Below are positions 37,273 through 47,018 of a stretch of DNA of 64,000 nt, piece after piece. Source of the stretch: Pseudomonadota bacterium (GTDB lineage: Bacteria > Pseudomonadota > Gammaproteobacteria > Burkholderiales > Rhodocyclaceae). The position numbers and the translations under genes are program-made. Where the stretch lies: positions 24,996 through 88,995 of the forward strand of contig JAFEFC010000033.1 of NCBI GenBank assembly GCA_018240785.1. Direction: 5' to 3'. The notes under the pieces were generated by a model that saw only the letters and a program-made list of their open reading frames with translations, made no database searches and was not told the DNA's origin. Numbering within the stretch: position 1 is the stretch's first letter; each line of letters begins with the position of its first letter.

Positions 37273-38481
37273 TCAGCGCTTCATCAGCGCCTGCACCGGG
37301 TCGAGCCGGGCGGCGCGGCGCGCCGGCATCACGCCGAACAGCAGGCCGGTGGTGAGCGCGGTGCCGAGCGCGGCGATCACCGCCCACTGCGGCGGCCAGG
37401 CGGGCAGCACCGGCCAGGTCAGGCGGATGCCCCAGGCGCCCAGGTGGCCGAGCGCGAAGCCGACGAATGCGCCGGCGAGGGACAGCAGGGCGGCTTCGGT
37501 CAGGAACGCGAGGCGGATGTGGCGCCCGCTGGCACCGAGCGCCTTCAGCAGGCCGATCTCGCCGGTGCGCTGGGTCACCGCGACCAGCATCACGTTCATC
37601 ACCAGGATGCCGGCCACCGCCAGGCTGATCGCGGCGATGCCGGCCACCGCCAGCGTCAGCGCGCCGAGGATGCGGTCGAAGGTGCCGAGCACCGCGTCCT
37701 GCGTGATCAGCGTGACGTCGAGCTCGCCCTCGTGGCGGGCACGCATGATCTTCTCCATCTCGCGCTGCGCCGGCACGATGGCTTCGCGGTTGCGCACCTC
37801 GACCATGATGCGGAACAGGGTGTTGGTGTTGAACATCGCTTGCGCGGTGGCCACCGGCACGATGACGATCTCGTCGGTGTTCATGCCCAGGCCCTGGCCC
37901 GACGGTGCCATCACGCCCACCACCCGCAGGCGGTGGTCGCCGATGCGCGCCATGCGTCCCACCGCCGGCTCGTTGCCGAACAGCTCGCGCCGCAGCGTGT
38001 CGCCGATGACCGCCACTGCGGCAGCACGCCCGAGATCCTCGCGCGGCAGGAACTGGCCGGCGGCGACATGGTAGTTGCGGATGTCGACATAGTCGGCCGT
38101 GGTGCCCAGCACCAGCACTTCGCGCAGCTTGCCGCCCACCGAGATTTCCGAATTGCCCAGCGACAGCGGTGCGACGCGGGTCACCAGGGGGGCGCGCAGC
38201 AGCGCACTGGCGTCGGCCACCGTGAGGTCGCGCGGCGTGCTGGTGACGAAGCTGCCGGCATTGACGCCACCAGTCTGGTTGCGCCCGGGCAGCACGATGA
38301 CGAGGTTGGCGCCGAGCGACGCGAACTGGCCGACGACGTAGCGCCGCGCGCCGTCGCCGAGCGCGGTGAGCACCACCACCGCAGCGACGCCGATCGCCAT
38401 CGCCAGCACCATCAGCGCGGTGCGCAGCGGATAGGCGAGCGCGGCGCGGCTGGCAAAGCGCAGGGTGTCGGCGGGTGTCAT
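37273..38481 (-). CDS. MacB-like ABC transporter permease (first copy)
   Basis: A 402-residue paralogue of the downstream permease with the same layout: an N-terminal helix (MVLAMAIGVAAVVVLTALGDG), a periplasmic domain with SLGANLVIVLPGRNQ, and a C-terminal FtsX part (QRTGEIGLLKALGASGR; PARRAARLDPVQAL). The ATG is four bases after the ATPase stop, so the two are co-translated. It should form the membrane part of a periplasm-to-outside export pump driven by mechanotransmission. Confidence 0.92.
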   Translation of the reverse strand: MTPADTLRFASRAALAYPLRTALMVLAMAIGVAAVVVLTALGDGARRYVVGQFASLGANLVIVLPGRNQTGGVNAGSFVTSTPRDLTVADASALLRAPLVTRVAPLSLGNSEISVGGKLREVLVLGTTADYVDIRNYHVAAGQFLPREDLGRAAAVAVIGDTLRRELFGNEPAVGRMARIGDHRLRVVGVMAPSGQGLGMNTDEIVIVPVATAQAMFNTNTLFRIMVEVRNREAIVPAQREMEKIMRARHEGELDVTLITQDAVLGTFDRILGALTLAVAGIAAISLAVAGILVMNVMLVAVTQRTGEIGLLKALGASGRHIRLAFLTEAALLSLAGAFVGFALGHLGAWGIRLTWPVLPAWPPQWAVIAALGTALTTGLLFGVMPARRAARLDPVQALMKR

Positions 38482-38485
38482 GGGC

Positions 38486-39193
38486 TCAACCGGCGGCCGT
38501 GGCGGCCGCGTCCGCGCGGCGGACGTCCTGGCGCAGCGCGCCGTCTTCCATCAGCAACTGGCGGCGCGCGCGCGCGCCCATCGAGGGGTCGTGCGTGACC
38601 ACGATCAGCGTGGTGCCGCCGGCGTTGAGCGCCTCGAGCAGCGCGGTGACTTCCTGGCCGGTGGCGCGGTCGAGGTTGCCGGTGGGCTCGTCGGCCAGCA
38701 GCATCGCCGGCCGCATGATGGTGGCGCGCGCGATCGCCACGCGCTGGCGCTGGCCGCCCGACAGTTCCTCGGGGCGGTGGCCGGCGCGGCTTTCGAGGCC
38801 GAAGTCCTTCAGCGCGCGCTCGACGCGGCTGGCGCGCTCGGCCGGCGCCACGCCGGCCAGCATCAGCGGCAGGGCGATGTTCTCGGCGGCGGTGAGGCGC
38901 GGCACGAGATGAAAGCTCTGGAACACGAAGCCGATGCGGGCGCGCCGGACTTCGGCCTGCTCGTCGGCCGACAGCGTGGTGACGTCGCGCCCTTCCAGCC
39001 GGTAATGGCCGGCATCCGGGCGGTCGAGCAGGCCGAGCAGGTTCAGCAGGGTGGACTTGCCGGAGCCCGACGGGCCCATCACCGCGACGTATTCGCCGGC
39101 CTCGATCGACACCGACAGGTCGCGCAACGCGTGCACCTCGCTGTCGCCGAGGCGGAAGATGCGCTCGATGCCGCTCAACTCGATCTGCGCCAT
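38486..39193 (-). CDS. MacB/LolD-like ABC transporter ATP-binding protein
   Basis: A 235-residue ATPase. It shows Walker A GPSGSGKST, the Q-loop GFVFQSFHLVPRLTAAEN, signature LSGGQRQRVAIARA, Walker B MLLADEPTGNLD, and the H-loop VTHDP. The FHLVPRLTAAENI segment and the DEPTGNLD box place it in the LolD/MacB group. It energises the two permeases encoded directly downstream. The C-terminal tail is Ala/Arg-rich and probably unstructured. Confidence 0.94.
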   Translation of the reverse strand: MAQIELSGIERIFRLGDSEVHALRDLSVSIEAGEYVAVMGPSGSGKSTLLNLLGLLDRPDAGHYRLEGRDVTTLSADEQAEVRRARIGFVFQSFHLVPRLTAAENIALPLMLAGVAPAERASRVERALKDFGLESRAGHRPEELSGGQRQRVAIARATIMRPAMLLADEPTGNLDRATGQEVTALLEALNAGGTTLIVVTHDPSMGARARRQLLMEDGALRQDVRRADAAATAAG

Positions 39194-39225
39194 TTCGCCC
39201 CCGTCCCGACCTTGGTCCGTGGCCG

Positions 39226-40371
39226 CTAGCGGCTGCCGGGTTCCGCCACCACGTGCGCGCCGGCTTTCACGCCTTCACGCTCGAGCGAGGTGACGATGCG
39301 CTCGCCTGCATTGAGGCCTTCCAGCACCTCGGTGTATTCCCAGTTGGCGACGCCGGTCTTCACCGTGCGCTCGACCAGGCGGCCGTCCTCGACCACCAGC
39401 ACCTTGCTGCCTTCGCGCAGCGCCGCGGTGGGGATGCGCAGCGTGTCCGGCCGCGTCGCGAGCACGATCTCGACGTCCGCGCTGTAGCCGACGAGCATGC
39501 CCTTCGCCTCTTCCGGATGCACGAAGTCGACATCGACCTCGACCGTGCGCGCCTGCTTCTCGACCGCGGTGATATAGGGCGCGACACGCTTCACCCGGCC
39601 GTCGAAAACGCGGCCCGCCAATGCTTCCAGTGTGATGCGCACCGGCTGGCCGGGTCGGATCTTCGGTGCGTCAACCTCGTCCATCGGCGCCGTCACGTAC
39701 AGGCAGGAATCGTCGATGAGGTCGATCGCGGGCGGAGTGGGCACGCCCGGCGGCGAGGGGATCGAGATCTCGCCCAGCTCGCCGGTGATCTTCGCCACCG
39801 TGCCGGCGAAGGGCGCCACCAGCACCAGGCGCTGGCGCTCGGTGGTGGTGGCGTCGATCTGCGCCTGGGCAGTGGCGACGTCGGCGCGCGCGGTGTCGCA
39901 GGTGGCGCGGCGCGCGCGCGCTTCGGTGCGCGCCTTTTCCTCGACGCTGGCCGACACGAAGCCGCGCTGCACCAGTTGTGCCTGGCGCTCGGCCTCGCGC
40001 GCGGCGTTGTCCGCCACCGTACAGGCTTCCCGCACGCGCTGGCGCGCGGTGGCGAGCTGCGCCTGATTCACCGCCAGCCGGGCGTCGAGGTCGCCGTGCC
40101 ACAAGCGCATCAGCACCTGCCCTGCCTGCACACGGTCGCCTTCCTTCACGCCGAGATACTCGATGCGCCCGCCGACGATGGTCGCCATCTTGGTGCGCTG
40201 GCAGGCTTCGATCTCGCCCGCGCGCGTGTTCGCCAGCGTCGCCTCCACCACGCCGCGCGCCACCTCATGCACCACCACCGCAACCGGCTTCGGCCGGGTG
40301 AACCACCAGCCGGCGGCGGCAAGCGCGGCAAGGATCGCGAGCAGCGGAAGCGCGCGGCGCATGAATTTCAT
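39226..40371 (-). CDS. MacA-like periplasmic adaptor (HlyD/RND membrane-fusion family)
   Basis: A 381-residue adaptor with an N-terminal signal anchor (LPLLAILAALAAAGWW). The lipoyl-like domain (IVGGRIEYLGVKEGDRVQAGQVLMRL) is split by an alpha-helical hairpin rich in Ala/Arg/Gln (about 95-185), then APFAGTVAKITGELGE. A beta-barrel and membrane-proximal domain follow. It would link the inner-membrane ABC permeases to an outer-membrane TolC-type channel, which is not encoded here. The gene begins 19 bp after glnS and heads the export operon adaptor-ATPase-permease-permease. Confidence 0.92.
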   Translation of the reverse strand: MKFMRRALPLLAILAALAAAGWWFTRPKPVAVVVHEVARGVVEATLANTRAGEIEACQRTKMATIVGGRIEYLGVKEGDRVQAGQVLMRLWHGDLDARLAVNQAQLATARQRVREACTVADNAAREAERQAQLVQRGFVSASVEEKARTEARARRATCDTARADVATAQAQIDATTTERQRLVLVAPFAGTVAKITGELGEISIPSPPGVPTPPAIDLIDDSCLYVTAPMDEVDAPKIRPGQPVRITLEALAGRVFDGRVKRVAPYITAVEKQARTVEVDVDFVHPEEAKGMLVGYSADVEIVLATRPDTLRIPTAALREGSKVLVVEDGRLVERTVKTGVANWEYTEVLEGLNAGERIVTSLEREGVKAGAHVVAEPGSR

Positions 40372-40390
40372 GGATGTGCGCCCCGAGGCT

Positions 40391-42124
40391 TCACTTCCCG
40401 CCCTTCGCCCACGAATCCTTCAGCGTGACGGTGCGGTTGAACACCGGTCCGCCGGGTTTCGAGTCGACGCGGTCGGCAACGAAGTAGCCGTGGCGTTCGA
40501 ACTGGAAGCGCTCCTCGGGCTGGGCGTTCTTCAGTGCCGGCTCGAGGAAGGCGGTAATGCTGCGCTTGCTGTCCGGGTTGATGTCGGTGAGGAAGTCGCG
40601 CTCGAAATCGGGCGCGTCGCCTTCACGGCGCTGGCCAGGATGAGGATGGGCGAACAGGCGGTCGTACAGCCGCACTTCGGCCTCGTAGCCGTGCGCTGCC
40701 GACACCCAGTGCAGGTTGCCCTTGACCTTGTAGTTGTCCGCGCCCGGCGTGCCGGACCTGGAGTCGGGCATGTACTCTGCGAGCACCGCGGTGACCTTGC
40801 CGGCGGCGTCCTTCTCGCAGCCGGTGCACTTCACCACGAAGCCATAGCGCAGGCGCACCATGTTGCCCGGGTAAAGGCGGTGGAAACCCTTCACCGGCGC
40901 TTCCATGAAGTCCTCGCATTCGATCCACAGCTCGCGGGAAAACGGCATGTCGCGCTTGCCCAGCTCGGGCTTGAGCGGATGGTTCGGTGCCTGGCACAGC
41001 TCGGACTGCCCTTCCGGGTAGTTGGTGATGACGAGCTTCAGCGGGTCGAGCACCGCGACGCGGCGCTCGGCGGCCTCGTTGAGGTCGTCGCGCATGCATT
41101 CTTCCAGCACGCTCATGTCGATCCACGAGTCGGCCTTCGACACGCCGATGCGCTCGGCGAAACGGCGGAAACCGGCGGCGGTGAAGCCGCGGCGGCGGGC
41201 GCCGACGAGCGTCGGCAGGCGCGGGTCGTCCCAGCCGTCGACGTGGCCTTCGTTCACCAACTGGATCAGCTTGCGCTTGGACAGCACCACGTAGGTGAGG
41301 TTGAGGCGGGCGAACTCGATCTGCTGCGGCAGCGGGCGCGGGAAAAGGCCTTCGGTGGCGAGCGCGTCCAGCAGCCAGTCGTAGAACGGGCGCTGGTCCT
41401 CGAATTCGAGCGTGCAGATCGAGTGGGTGATGTTCTCGATCGCGTCCTCGATCGGATGCGCGAAGGTGTACATCGGGTAGATGTGCCACTTGTCGTCGGT
41501 GCGGTGGTGGGCGGCGTGGCGGATGCGGTAGATCGCCGGATCGCGCAGGTTGATGTTGGGGCTTGCCATGTCGACCCTGGCGCGCAGCACGTGGCTGCCT
41601 TCGGCAAACTCGCCGGTGCGCATGCGGGCGAAGAGGTCGAGGTTCTCGGCCACGCTACGGTCGCGGTAAGGGCTGTTCTTGCCGGGCTCGGTGAGGGTGC
41701 CGCGGTTGGCGCGCATCTCTTCGGCCGACTGCGAGTCGACGTAAGCCTTGCCGGCCTTGATCAGGCTCAGCGCGCAGTCGTGCATGCGGTCGAAGTAGTC
41801 CGAGGCAAAGTACAGGTGCGAGCCCCAGTCGAAGCCGAGCCACTGCACCGCCTCGATGATGGCGTCGACGTACTCCTGCTCTTCCTTCTCCGGGTTGGTG
41901 TCGTCGAAGCGCATGTGGCAGACGCCACCATAGGACTCCGCCAGGCCGAAGTTCAGGCAGATCGACTTGGCGTGGCCGTAGTGCAGGTAGCCGTTGGGCT
42001 CGGGAGGGAAGCGCGTCTCGACGCGGCCGCCCCATTTCCCGGCGCGATTGTCCTCGTCGATGATGTTGCGGATGAAGTTGGAGACGACGGGAGCGGCGGA
42101 TTCGTTGGCGTTGTTCGGGTTCAT
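40391..42124 (-). CDS. glnS: Glutaminyl-tRNA synthetase
   Basis: A 577-residue class I synthetase. FPPEPNGYLHYGHAKSI contains the HIGH motif (HYGH), LTYVVLSKRKL the KMSKS equivalent (LSKRK), and the two C-terminal beta-barrel anticodon domains follow from about residue 350. GlnRS of this type charges tRNA-Gln directly, as in most beta- and gammaproteobacteria. The ATG at 42124 gives the usual N terminus. It is divergent from the fluoride channel gene and followed closely by the MacA-like gene, so the exporter may share its promoter. Confidence 0.97.
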   Translation of the reverse strand: MNPNNANESAAPVVSNFIRNIIDEDNRAGKWGGRVETRFPPEPNGYLHYGHAKSICLNFGLAESYGGVCHMRFDDTNPEKEEQEYVDAIIEAVQWLGFDWGSHLYFASDYFDRMHDCALSLIKAGKAYVDSQSAEEMRANRGTLTEPGKNSPYRDRSVAENLDLFARMRTGEFAEGSHVLRARVDMASPNINLRDPAIYRIRHAAHHRTDDKWHIYPMYTFAHPIEDAIENITHSICTLEFEDQRPFYDWLLDALATEGLFPRPLPQQIEFARLNLTYVVLSKRKLIQLVNEGHVDGWDDPRLPTLVGARRRGFTAAGFRRFAERIGVSKADSWIDMSVLEECMRDDLNEAAERRVAVLDPLKLVITNYPEGQSELCQAPNHPLKPELGKRDMPFSRELWIECEDFMEAPVKGFHRLYPGNMVRLRYGFVVKCTGCEKDAAGKVTAVLAEYMPDSRSGTPGADNYKVKGNLHWVSAAHGYEAEVRLYDRLFAHPHPGQRREGDAPDFERDFLTDINPDSKRSITAFLEPALKNAQPEERFQFERHGYFVADRVDSKPGGPVFNRTVTLKDSWAKGGK

Positions 42125-42300
42125 CGGTCTGGGTGCTTGGACGGAGTCGGTGTGACGGGATCGACCGTGGGGCTGTCGCCATGAGACGGCCGGTCGCGGA
42201 CCGGGTTGGAATGCCGCGATTGTAGCCGATGCCGCTCGGCGGCCGGCCAAGGCAACGCTGGCGTTAGAATGAACAGCAGATCCACTGTTTACCGAGATCC

Positions 42301-42684
42301 ATGAACTTCTCCGCATTCGCCGCGGTCGGTGCTGGCGCCGCCTGCGGTGCCTGGCTGCGATGGGGCCTGGGGGTGTGGCTCAACCCGGCCTTCACCCTGA
42401 TTCCGCCGGGCACCCTCGTCGCCAACCTGCTCGGTGGCTTCGTGATGGGAATCGTGCTCGCCGCGGTGCACGCCTGGCCGGACATGCCGGCAGCGCTCAA
42501 GCTGCTGCTCACGACGGGCCTGCTCGGTGGCCTCACCACTTTTTCCACGTTTTCTGCCGAATCGTTTCACCTGATCCAGCGCGGCGCATGGGGCTGGCTC
42601 ACCCTTCATCTGTGCGTGCATGTCGCAGGCTCGGTGCTGCTGACCTGGGCCGGCTATTCACTTTTCAATGCGCTGCGCGGATGA
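42301..42684 (+). CDS. crcB: Fluoride channel (Fluc/CrcB)
   Basis: A 127-residue protein with four membrane segments. The family signature GGLTTFSTF is at 76-84, and the N-terminal GAACGAWLRWGL and NLLGGFVMG are conserved. CrcB/Fluc works as a dual-topology dimer that lets fluoride leave the cytoplasm. No crcB-type riboswitch could be recognised in the 176 bp before it. The start is divergent from glnS. Confidence 0.95.
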   Translation: MNFSAFAAVGAGAACGAWLRWGLGVWLNPAFTLIPPGTLVANLLGGFVMGIVLAAVHAWPDMPAALKLLLTTGLLGGLTTFSTFSAESFHLIQRGAWGWLTLHLCVHVAGSVLLTWAGYSLFNALRG

Positions 42685-42796
42685 TGCGATGATCTCGCAT
42701 GGTCGTCGTCAAACCTTTGTTGCACTCTGGCGCCGCGGCGCGGCTCATCCGGGCCGGATAATTCGTCCGGCCCATTCCCTACTGGAGGCTCACAAC

Positions 42797-43462
42797 ATGA
42801 AGAAGATCGTCGTTGCCCTCACCGCAGTCACCTTCGCCACCAGCGGCCTGGTCGGCTGCGCCAACATGAACGAAACCCAGCGCGACACCGGAGCCGGCGC
42901 CGCGATCGGCGCAATCGCCGGCGGCCTGATCGGTGCGGCGACCGGTGGCGGCAACAAGGGCAAGTCTGCCGCGATCGGCGCAGCCGCGGGCGCGGCGCTC
43001 GGCGCAGGCGGCGGCTACCTGTGGTCGCAGCGCATGCAGGAACAGAAGGCGGCCATGGAACAGGCCACGGCCGGTACCGGCGTCGGCGTGTCGCAGACCG
43101 CCGACAACCGCCTCAAGCTCGACATCCCGAGCGACATCTCGTTCGACAGCGGCAAGTATGCGATCAAGCCCAACATGCGTCCGATCCTCGACCGCTTCGC
43201 CACCACGCTGAACCAGAACCCGGTGACGACGGTGACCATCATCGGCCACACCGACAGCACCGGAAGCGATGCGGTGAACAATCCGCTGTCGGTGAACCGT
43301 GCCGCGTCGGTTCGTGATTACCTCACCGCGCGCGGCGTATCGGCGTCGCGCATCGGCGTCGATGGCCGTGGCTCGCGCGAACCGGTGGCGGACAACTCGA
43401 CCGCGTCCGGCCGTGCGATGAACCGCCGCGTCGAGATCTTCGTCGCCGAGGCGGCGCGCTAA
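42797..43462 (+). CDS. OmpA-family lipoprotein (YiaD-like) with glycine zipper
   Basis: A 221-residue lipoprotein. The lipobox LVGC places the acylated residue at Cys21. A glycine-zipper stretch follows (GAGAAIGAIAGGLIGAATGG, then AAIGAAAGAALGAGGG). The OmpA C-like peptidoglycan-binding domain covers about 110-215, with FDSGKYAIKPNM, IIGHTDSTGSD and the closing GRAMNRRVEI. It should anchor the outer membrane to peptidoglycan. A GGAGG site precedes ATG 42797. REP hairpins follow the gene. Confidence 0.92.
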   Translation: MKKIVVALTAVTFATSGLVGCANMNETQRDTGAGAAIGAIAGGLIGAATGGGNKGKSAAIGAAAGAALGAGGGYLWSQRMQEQKAAMEQATAGTGVGVSQTADNRLKLDIPSDISFDSGKYAIKPNMRPILDRFATTLNQNPVTTVTIIGHTDSTGSDAVNNPLSVNRAASVRDYLTARGVSASRIGVDGRGSREPVADNSTASGRAMNRRVEIFVAEAAR

Positions 43463-43475
43463 ACGCAACTCCCGG

Positions 43476-43531
43476 TAGGAGCGCGCTTGAGCGCGACCCC
43501 GCGCGTGAAATCGCGGTCGAGCCCGCTCCTA
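43476..43531. repeat. REP-like paired hairpin (copy 2)
   Basis: TAGGAGCGCGCTTGAGCGCG plus AC (43476-43497) faces ATCGCGGTCGAGCCCGCTCC plus TA (43510-43531) as an imperfect inverted pair. The left arm equals the left arm at 20064-20085 in 21 of 22 bases. Confidence 0.85.
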
Positions 43532-43561
43532 CAAGATCATCTCCCGCCGTCGCATCCGTTG

Positions 43562-43583
43562 CAGGAGCGGGCCTGAGCGCGAC
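43562..43583 (+). repeat. REP-like single unit (copy 3)
   Basis: CAGGAGCGGGCCTGAGCGCG plus AC is a diverged single copy of the same REP unit, same orientation as 43476-43497. It lies 31 bp before the stop of the helicase gene. Confidence 0.75.
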
Positions 43584-43614
43584 CGGCGGCTGAACCGCCG
43601 GCCCCGTTCCAGCA

Positions 43615-46600
43615 TCACTTCACCGGATCAGGCAGCGGCGCCAGCAGCGCTGCGATGTCCGCCTCGCCGAACTTCGCCAGCGCGTCGGCATCCTCCGACA
43701 GCACGCCGGCCGCCAGCGCCGCCTTCCTATCCTGCAGGGCGAGGATCTTCTCCTCGATGCTGCCGGCGCATACCAGCTTGAACACGAACACCGGCTTGTC
43801 CTGCCCAATGCGGTGAGCGCGGTCGGTGGCCTGATTCTCGGCGGCAGGGTTCCACCACGGGTCGAAGTGGATCACCGTGTCGGCGGCGGTGAGGTTGAGG
43901 CCGACGCCGCCCGCCTTCAGGCTGATCAGGAACACCGGCGCGCGGCCCTTCTGGAAATCCTCCACCGGTATGCGGCGATCGCGCGTGTCGCCGGTCAGGC
44001 TCACCCAGCCGATCCGCGCGCGGTCCAGCTCGGCGGCGATCAGCGCCAGCATGGTGGTGAACTGCGAGAAGATCAGGATGCGTCGGCCTTCGGCAATCAG
44101 CTCGGGCAGCATGTCCATCAGCAGCTCGAGTTTGGCGCGCTCCTTGACCTTCGCGGCCGCGGGCGTCTTCAGCAGGCGCGGGTCGCAGCACACCTGGCGC
44201 AGCTTCAGCAGCGCATCGAGGATCACGATGTGGCTGCGCCCGAAGCCCTTGTCGGCGATCTCGCCGCGCACCTTTTCGTCCATCGCCGCGCGCACCGTCT
44301 CGTAGAGGTCGCGCTGTCCGCCGGCGAGGCCGACGCTGCGCACGATCACCGTCTTGGGCGGCAGCTCTGCGGCCACGTCTTCCTTGCGGCGGCGCAGGAT
44401 GAAGGGCCTCAGGCGCGCCGCCAGCAGGTCGCGGCGCACGGTGTCGCCGTGCTTCTCGATCGGCGTGCGCCAGGTCGCGGTGAACTGCTTCTGCGAGCCG
44501 AGGAAACCCGGCAGCAGGAAATCGAACTGCGCCCACAGTTCGCCCAGGTGGTTTTCCAGCGGTGTCCCGGTGAGACCAAGACGGTGGCGCGCCCGCAACT
44601 GACGGATCACCTGCGCGCCCCTGCTCGCCGCGTTCTTCACCGTCTGCGCCTCGTCGAGAATCAGCAGGCTCCATTCGCGCGCCTGCAGCGCTTCGGCGTC
44701 GCGCCACAACAAAGGGTAGGTGGTGAGCGCCACATCCACGCCCTCGATTTCGTCGAAGCGCGCATGGCGGTCGGCGCCGTGCAGGTTCAGCATCTTCAGA
44801 TCCGGAGCGAAGCGTGCCGCCTCGGCCTGCCAGTTGAACACCAGCGAGGTCGGCAGGATCACCAGCGCCGGCTGGTCGAGTTTGCCCGCATGCTTGAGTG
44901 TGAGCAGATGGGCGAGCGTCTGCGCCGTCTTGCCCAGGCCCATGTCGTCGGCCAGGATGCCGGCCAGGTCGTGCTTTGCCAGATGCTGCAGCCAGGCCAG
45001 GCCTTCGAGCTGGTAGGGGCGCAGCTCGGCGCGGAAGCCTTCGGGCGCCAGCACCGCGGTGATGCCGGCGGCGTCGCGCAGGCGCTGCGCCATGGCGGAG
45101 ACGAGTTCGCGGCCGCGGCCGGGCAGGTCGAGGTCGGCCAGCCGCGGGGCATCGAGCCGGGAGAGCCGGAAGCTGCCGTCCGGGCGGTCGAAGAGGTCCA
45201 CCAGCGCGCGGACCAGCGGCTTCAGGCGCCGCGCCGGAATGCGCAGGCGGCCGAGTTCCGCATGGTGCAGGATGACGGACTCGCTGTCGGCGATGTCGTC
45301 GAGGCGGCCCGACAACCAGCGTCCGTCTTCCGCGAACAGGTTCGCGAGCAGCGGCCCGAGTGCCACCGGCCGGCCATCGACCTCGATGCCGGGCGAAATG
45401 GCGAGCCCGCCGGCATCGGCTTCGTCGACATCGAGCACCAGCGCATCGACATCGGTGGCGTGGTGGCGGAAGTCGGCCGGCATGTCGATCTGCCAGCCGG
45501 CCGCCTGCAGCTCGGGCAGCACATCGGTCATGAAGCCCGCCCAGTCGTCCGCGCTGGCCAGCCCCAGCGCGCCATCGGGCAAGGGCTTGCGCGCGGACTG
45601 CATCCGCCCCGGCGGCACCGGCGCGAAACCCGCCTTCGACAGCCTGGCCTGGGCGGCATGTTCGGCCTTCGCGTCGCGGGTCACGCGTGCGTTGCGGCCG
45701 TCGGGCAGCGTGTGGAACAGCCCTGGATCGTCGGCGGCCAGCGTCAGCGGTCCGTAGCGGAAGGCCAGCGTGGCGTAGTCGAGCGCCCAGTCGCCATGAG
45801 GCGCGTAGTCGCGGAACAGGCTGCCGGCGACCGGCGTCGTCGCCAGCCGCAGCACCGGCACTGCGGGCCCGCCCAGTTGCACTGCGGGCTCGGCGCCCTG
45901 GGTCGGGGAGGGGAGCTCGGGGGTGAGCTCCGCCATCGCCTGCGCCACCAGTTCCGCCTCCACCTCGGTGAGCGGCGGTAGCCAGAGCAGCCGGAGCACC
46001 CGTTCGGGCGCCACTTCCAGCGCGAGCGGACCCACCTCGGCGCGCGTCGTATCCACATACCACAGGGGCTGCAGGGGCAGCACCACGTCGGCCGCCGGCT
46101 CGCAACGCAGCGTGGCAGCGCGGCGGCCGTCCGCGGTGGTCAGCCAGTCGGGCCAGCCGCGTCGGGCATCGCCCACGTGCAGCGGCGGCCCGCTGAAGTC
46201 GCCGAAGTAGGTCCGTCCGCATGCGGCCAGCCGCTGCATCAGTTCGTCGGCGTGGCGGCCTTGGAGCGGCAGGGCCTGCAGCGGCGCGTGATGGCGCGGG
46301 CGCTGCATCCACAGCAGGCGCAGGATCTCGAGATCGTCTTCGTCGATGAAGGCGGGCGGTGCCTCGAGCGCGCGCTCGATGTTGTTCCAGTATTCGGTGT
46401 GCCGGACCAGGCCCTGTTTGTCGAAGCGCGCCTTGAAGCAGCGCACCACCGGCGGCTGGGCGGCGGAGGACGACGCGAGCAGATAGACGAGGCCGTGCGT
46501 GGTGGCGGGGCGCCGCCTGGGCGCGCCGGCGGCATCCTTGCCGCCGATGGCGCCGCGCAGCGCCTCGACCCAGGCCAGCACCTGTTCGCGCGGGCGCTCG

Positions 46601-46893
46601 GGGCTGCCGCGCTGGCGCAGCCAGGTCAGCATCATCGCCGCGACGTGCTTGCAGTTGCGGCCCACCGGGCAGGTGCAGTCGGACATCAGGCGCCACAGGC
46701 CGTTGCGGCCTTCGGCGACCTCCATGTACACGCTGTAGGGCGTCCGTTTCGTCCCCTTCACTTGCGCCGACACGCTGAAGTCGTTGCTCGAAAGCTGGCT
46801 GACGCGAGCGATATAGCCCAGGCCCTTTGCGACCTCGTTCGCGCCCAGCCAATCGACGAGGGTTTTCTGGGTGATCTGGTCGAGAGCGGACAT
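43615..46893 (-). CDS. SNF2/RapA-type helicase with N-terminal SWIM zinc finger
   Basis: A 1092-residue protein. A SWIM zinc finger near the N terminus has Cys73, Cys75, Cys81 and His83 (CTCPVGRNCKH). A long poorly conserved middle part follows. The SNF2 ATPase begins near residue 640 with GILADDMGLGKTAQTLA (Walker A), LILDEAQ (Walker B) and LTGTPLENHLGELW, and ends with the helicase C lobe (FSQFTTMLALI, DPWWNPAAENQATDRAHRIGQ). Bacterial members probably remodel protein-DNA complexes; function here unknown. The ATG at 46893 is chosen because upstream codons would cross the acx control region. The gene is divergent from acxA. Confidence 0.92.
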   Translation of the reverse strand: MSALDQITQKTLVDWLGANEVAKGLGYIARVSQLSSNDFSVSAQVKGTKRTPYSVYMEVAEGRNGLWRLMSDCTCPVGRNCKHVAAMMLTWLRQRGSPERPREQVLAWVEALRGAIGGKDAAGAPRRRPATTHGLVYLLASSSAAQPPVVRCFKARFDKQGLVRHTEYWNNIERALEAPPAFIDEDDLEILRLLWMQRPRHHAPLQALPLQGRHADELMQRLAACGRTYFGDFSGPPLHVGDARRGWPDWLTTADGRRAATLRCEPAADVVLPLQPLWYVDTTRAEVGPLALEVAPERVLRLLWLPPLTEVEAELVAQAMAELTPELPSPTQGAEPAVQLGGPAVPVLRLATTPVAGSLFRDYAPHGDWALDYATLAFRYGPLTLAADDPGLFHTLPDGRNARVTRDAKAEHAAQARLSKAGFAPVPPGRMQSARKPLPDGALGLASADDWAGFMTDVLPELQAAGWQIDMPADFRHHATDVDALVLDVDEADAGGLAISPGIEVDGRPVALGPLLANLFAEDGRWLSGRLDDIADSESVILHHAELGRLRIPARRLKPLVRALVDLFDRPDGSFRLSRLDAPRLADLDLPGRGRELVSAMAQRLRDAAGITAVLAPEGFRAELRPYQLEGLAWLQHLAKHDLAGILADDMGLGKTAQTLAHLLTLKHAGKLDQPALVILPTSLVFNWQAEAARFAPDLKMLNLHGADRHARFDEIEGVDVALTTYPLLWRDAEALQAREWSLLILDEAQTVKNAASRGAQVIRQLRARHRLGLTGTPLENHLGELWAQFDFLLPGFLGSQKQFTATWRTPIEKHGDTVRRDLLAARLRPFILRRRKEDVAAELPPKTVIVRSVGLAGGQRDLYETVRAAMDEKVRGEIADKGFGRSHIVILDALLKLRQVCCDPRLLKTPAAAKVKERAKLELLMDMLPELIAEGRRILIFSQFTTMLALIAAELDRARIGWVSLTGDTRDRRIPVEDFQKGRAPVFLISLKAGGVGLNLTAADTVIHFDPWWNPAAENQATDRAHRIGQDKPVFVFKLVCAGSIEEKILALQDRKAALAAGVLSEDADALAKFGEADIAALLAPLPDPVK

Positions 46894-47018
46894 GCGGAAG
46901 ACGGCGGTCTGTAGGTTCGGCGCGCGCGCCGGGCCGGATGCGGTTGGCGCGCCGCGCGCGGCGGCGGGGCCGAATGTTCGCATGAAAACGGGCGCCGACG
47001 CATCCGACGTGTGCCGGA

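Noticed and set aside
42125-42300. Fluoride riboswitch before crcB
   Set aside because: I could not find the conserved crcB-motif core in this space, so none is called.
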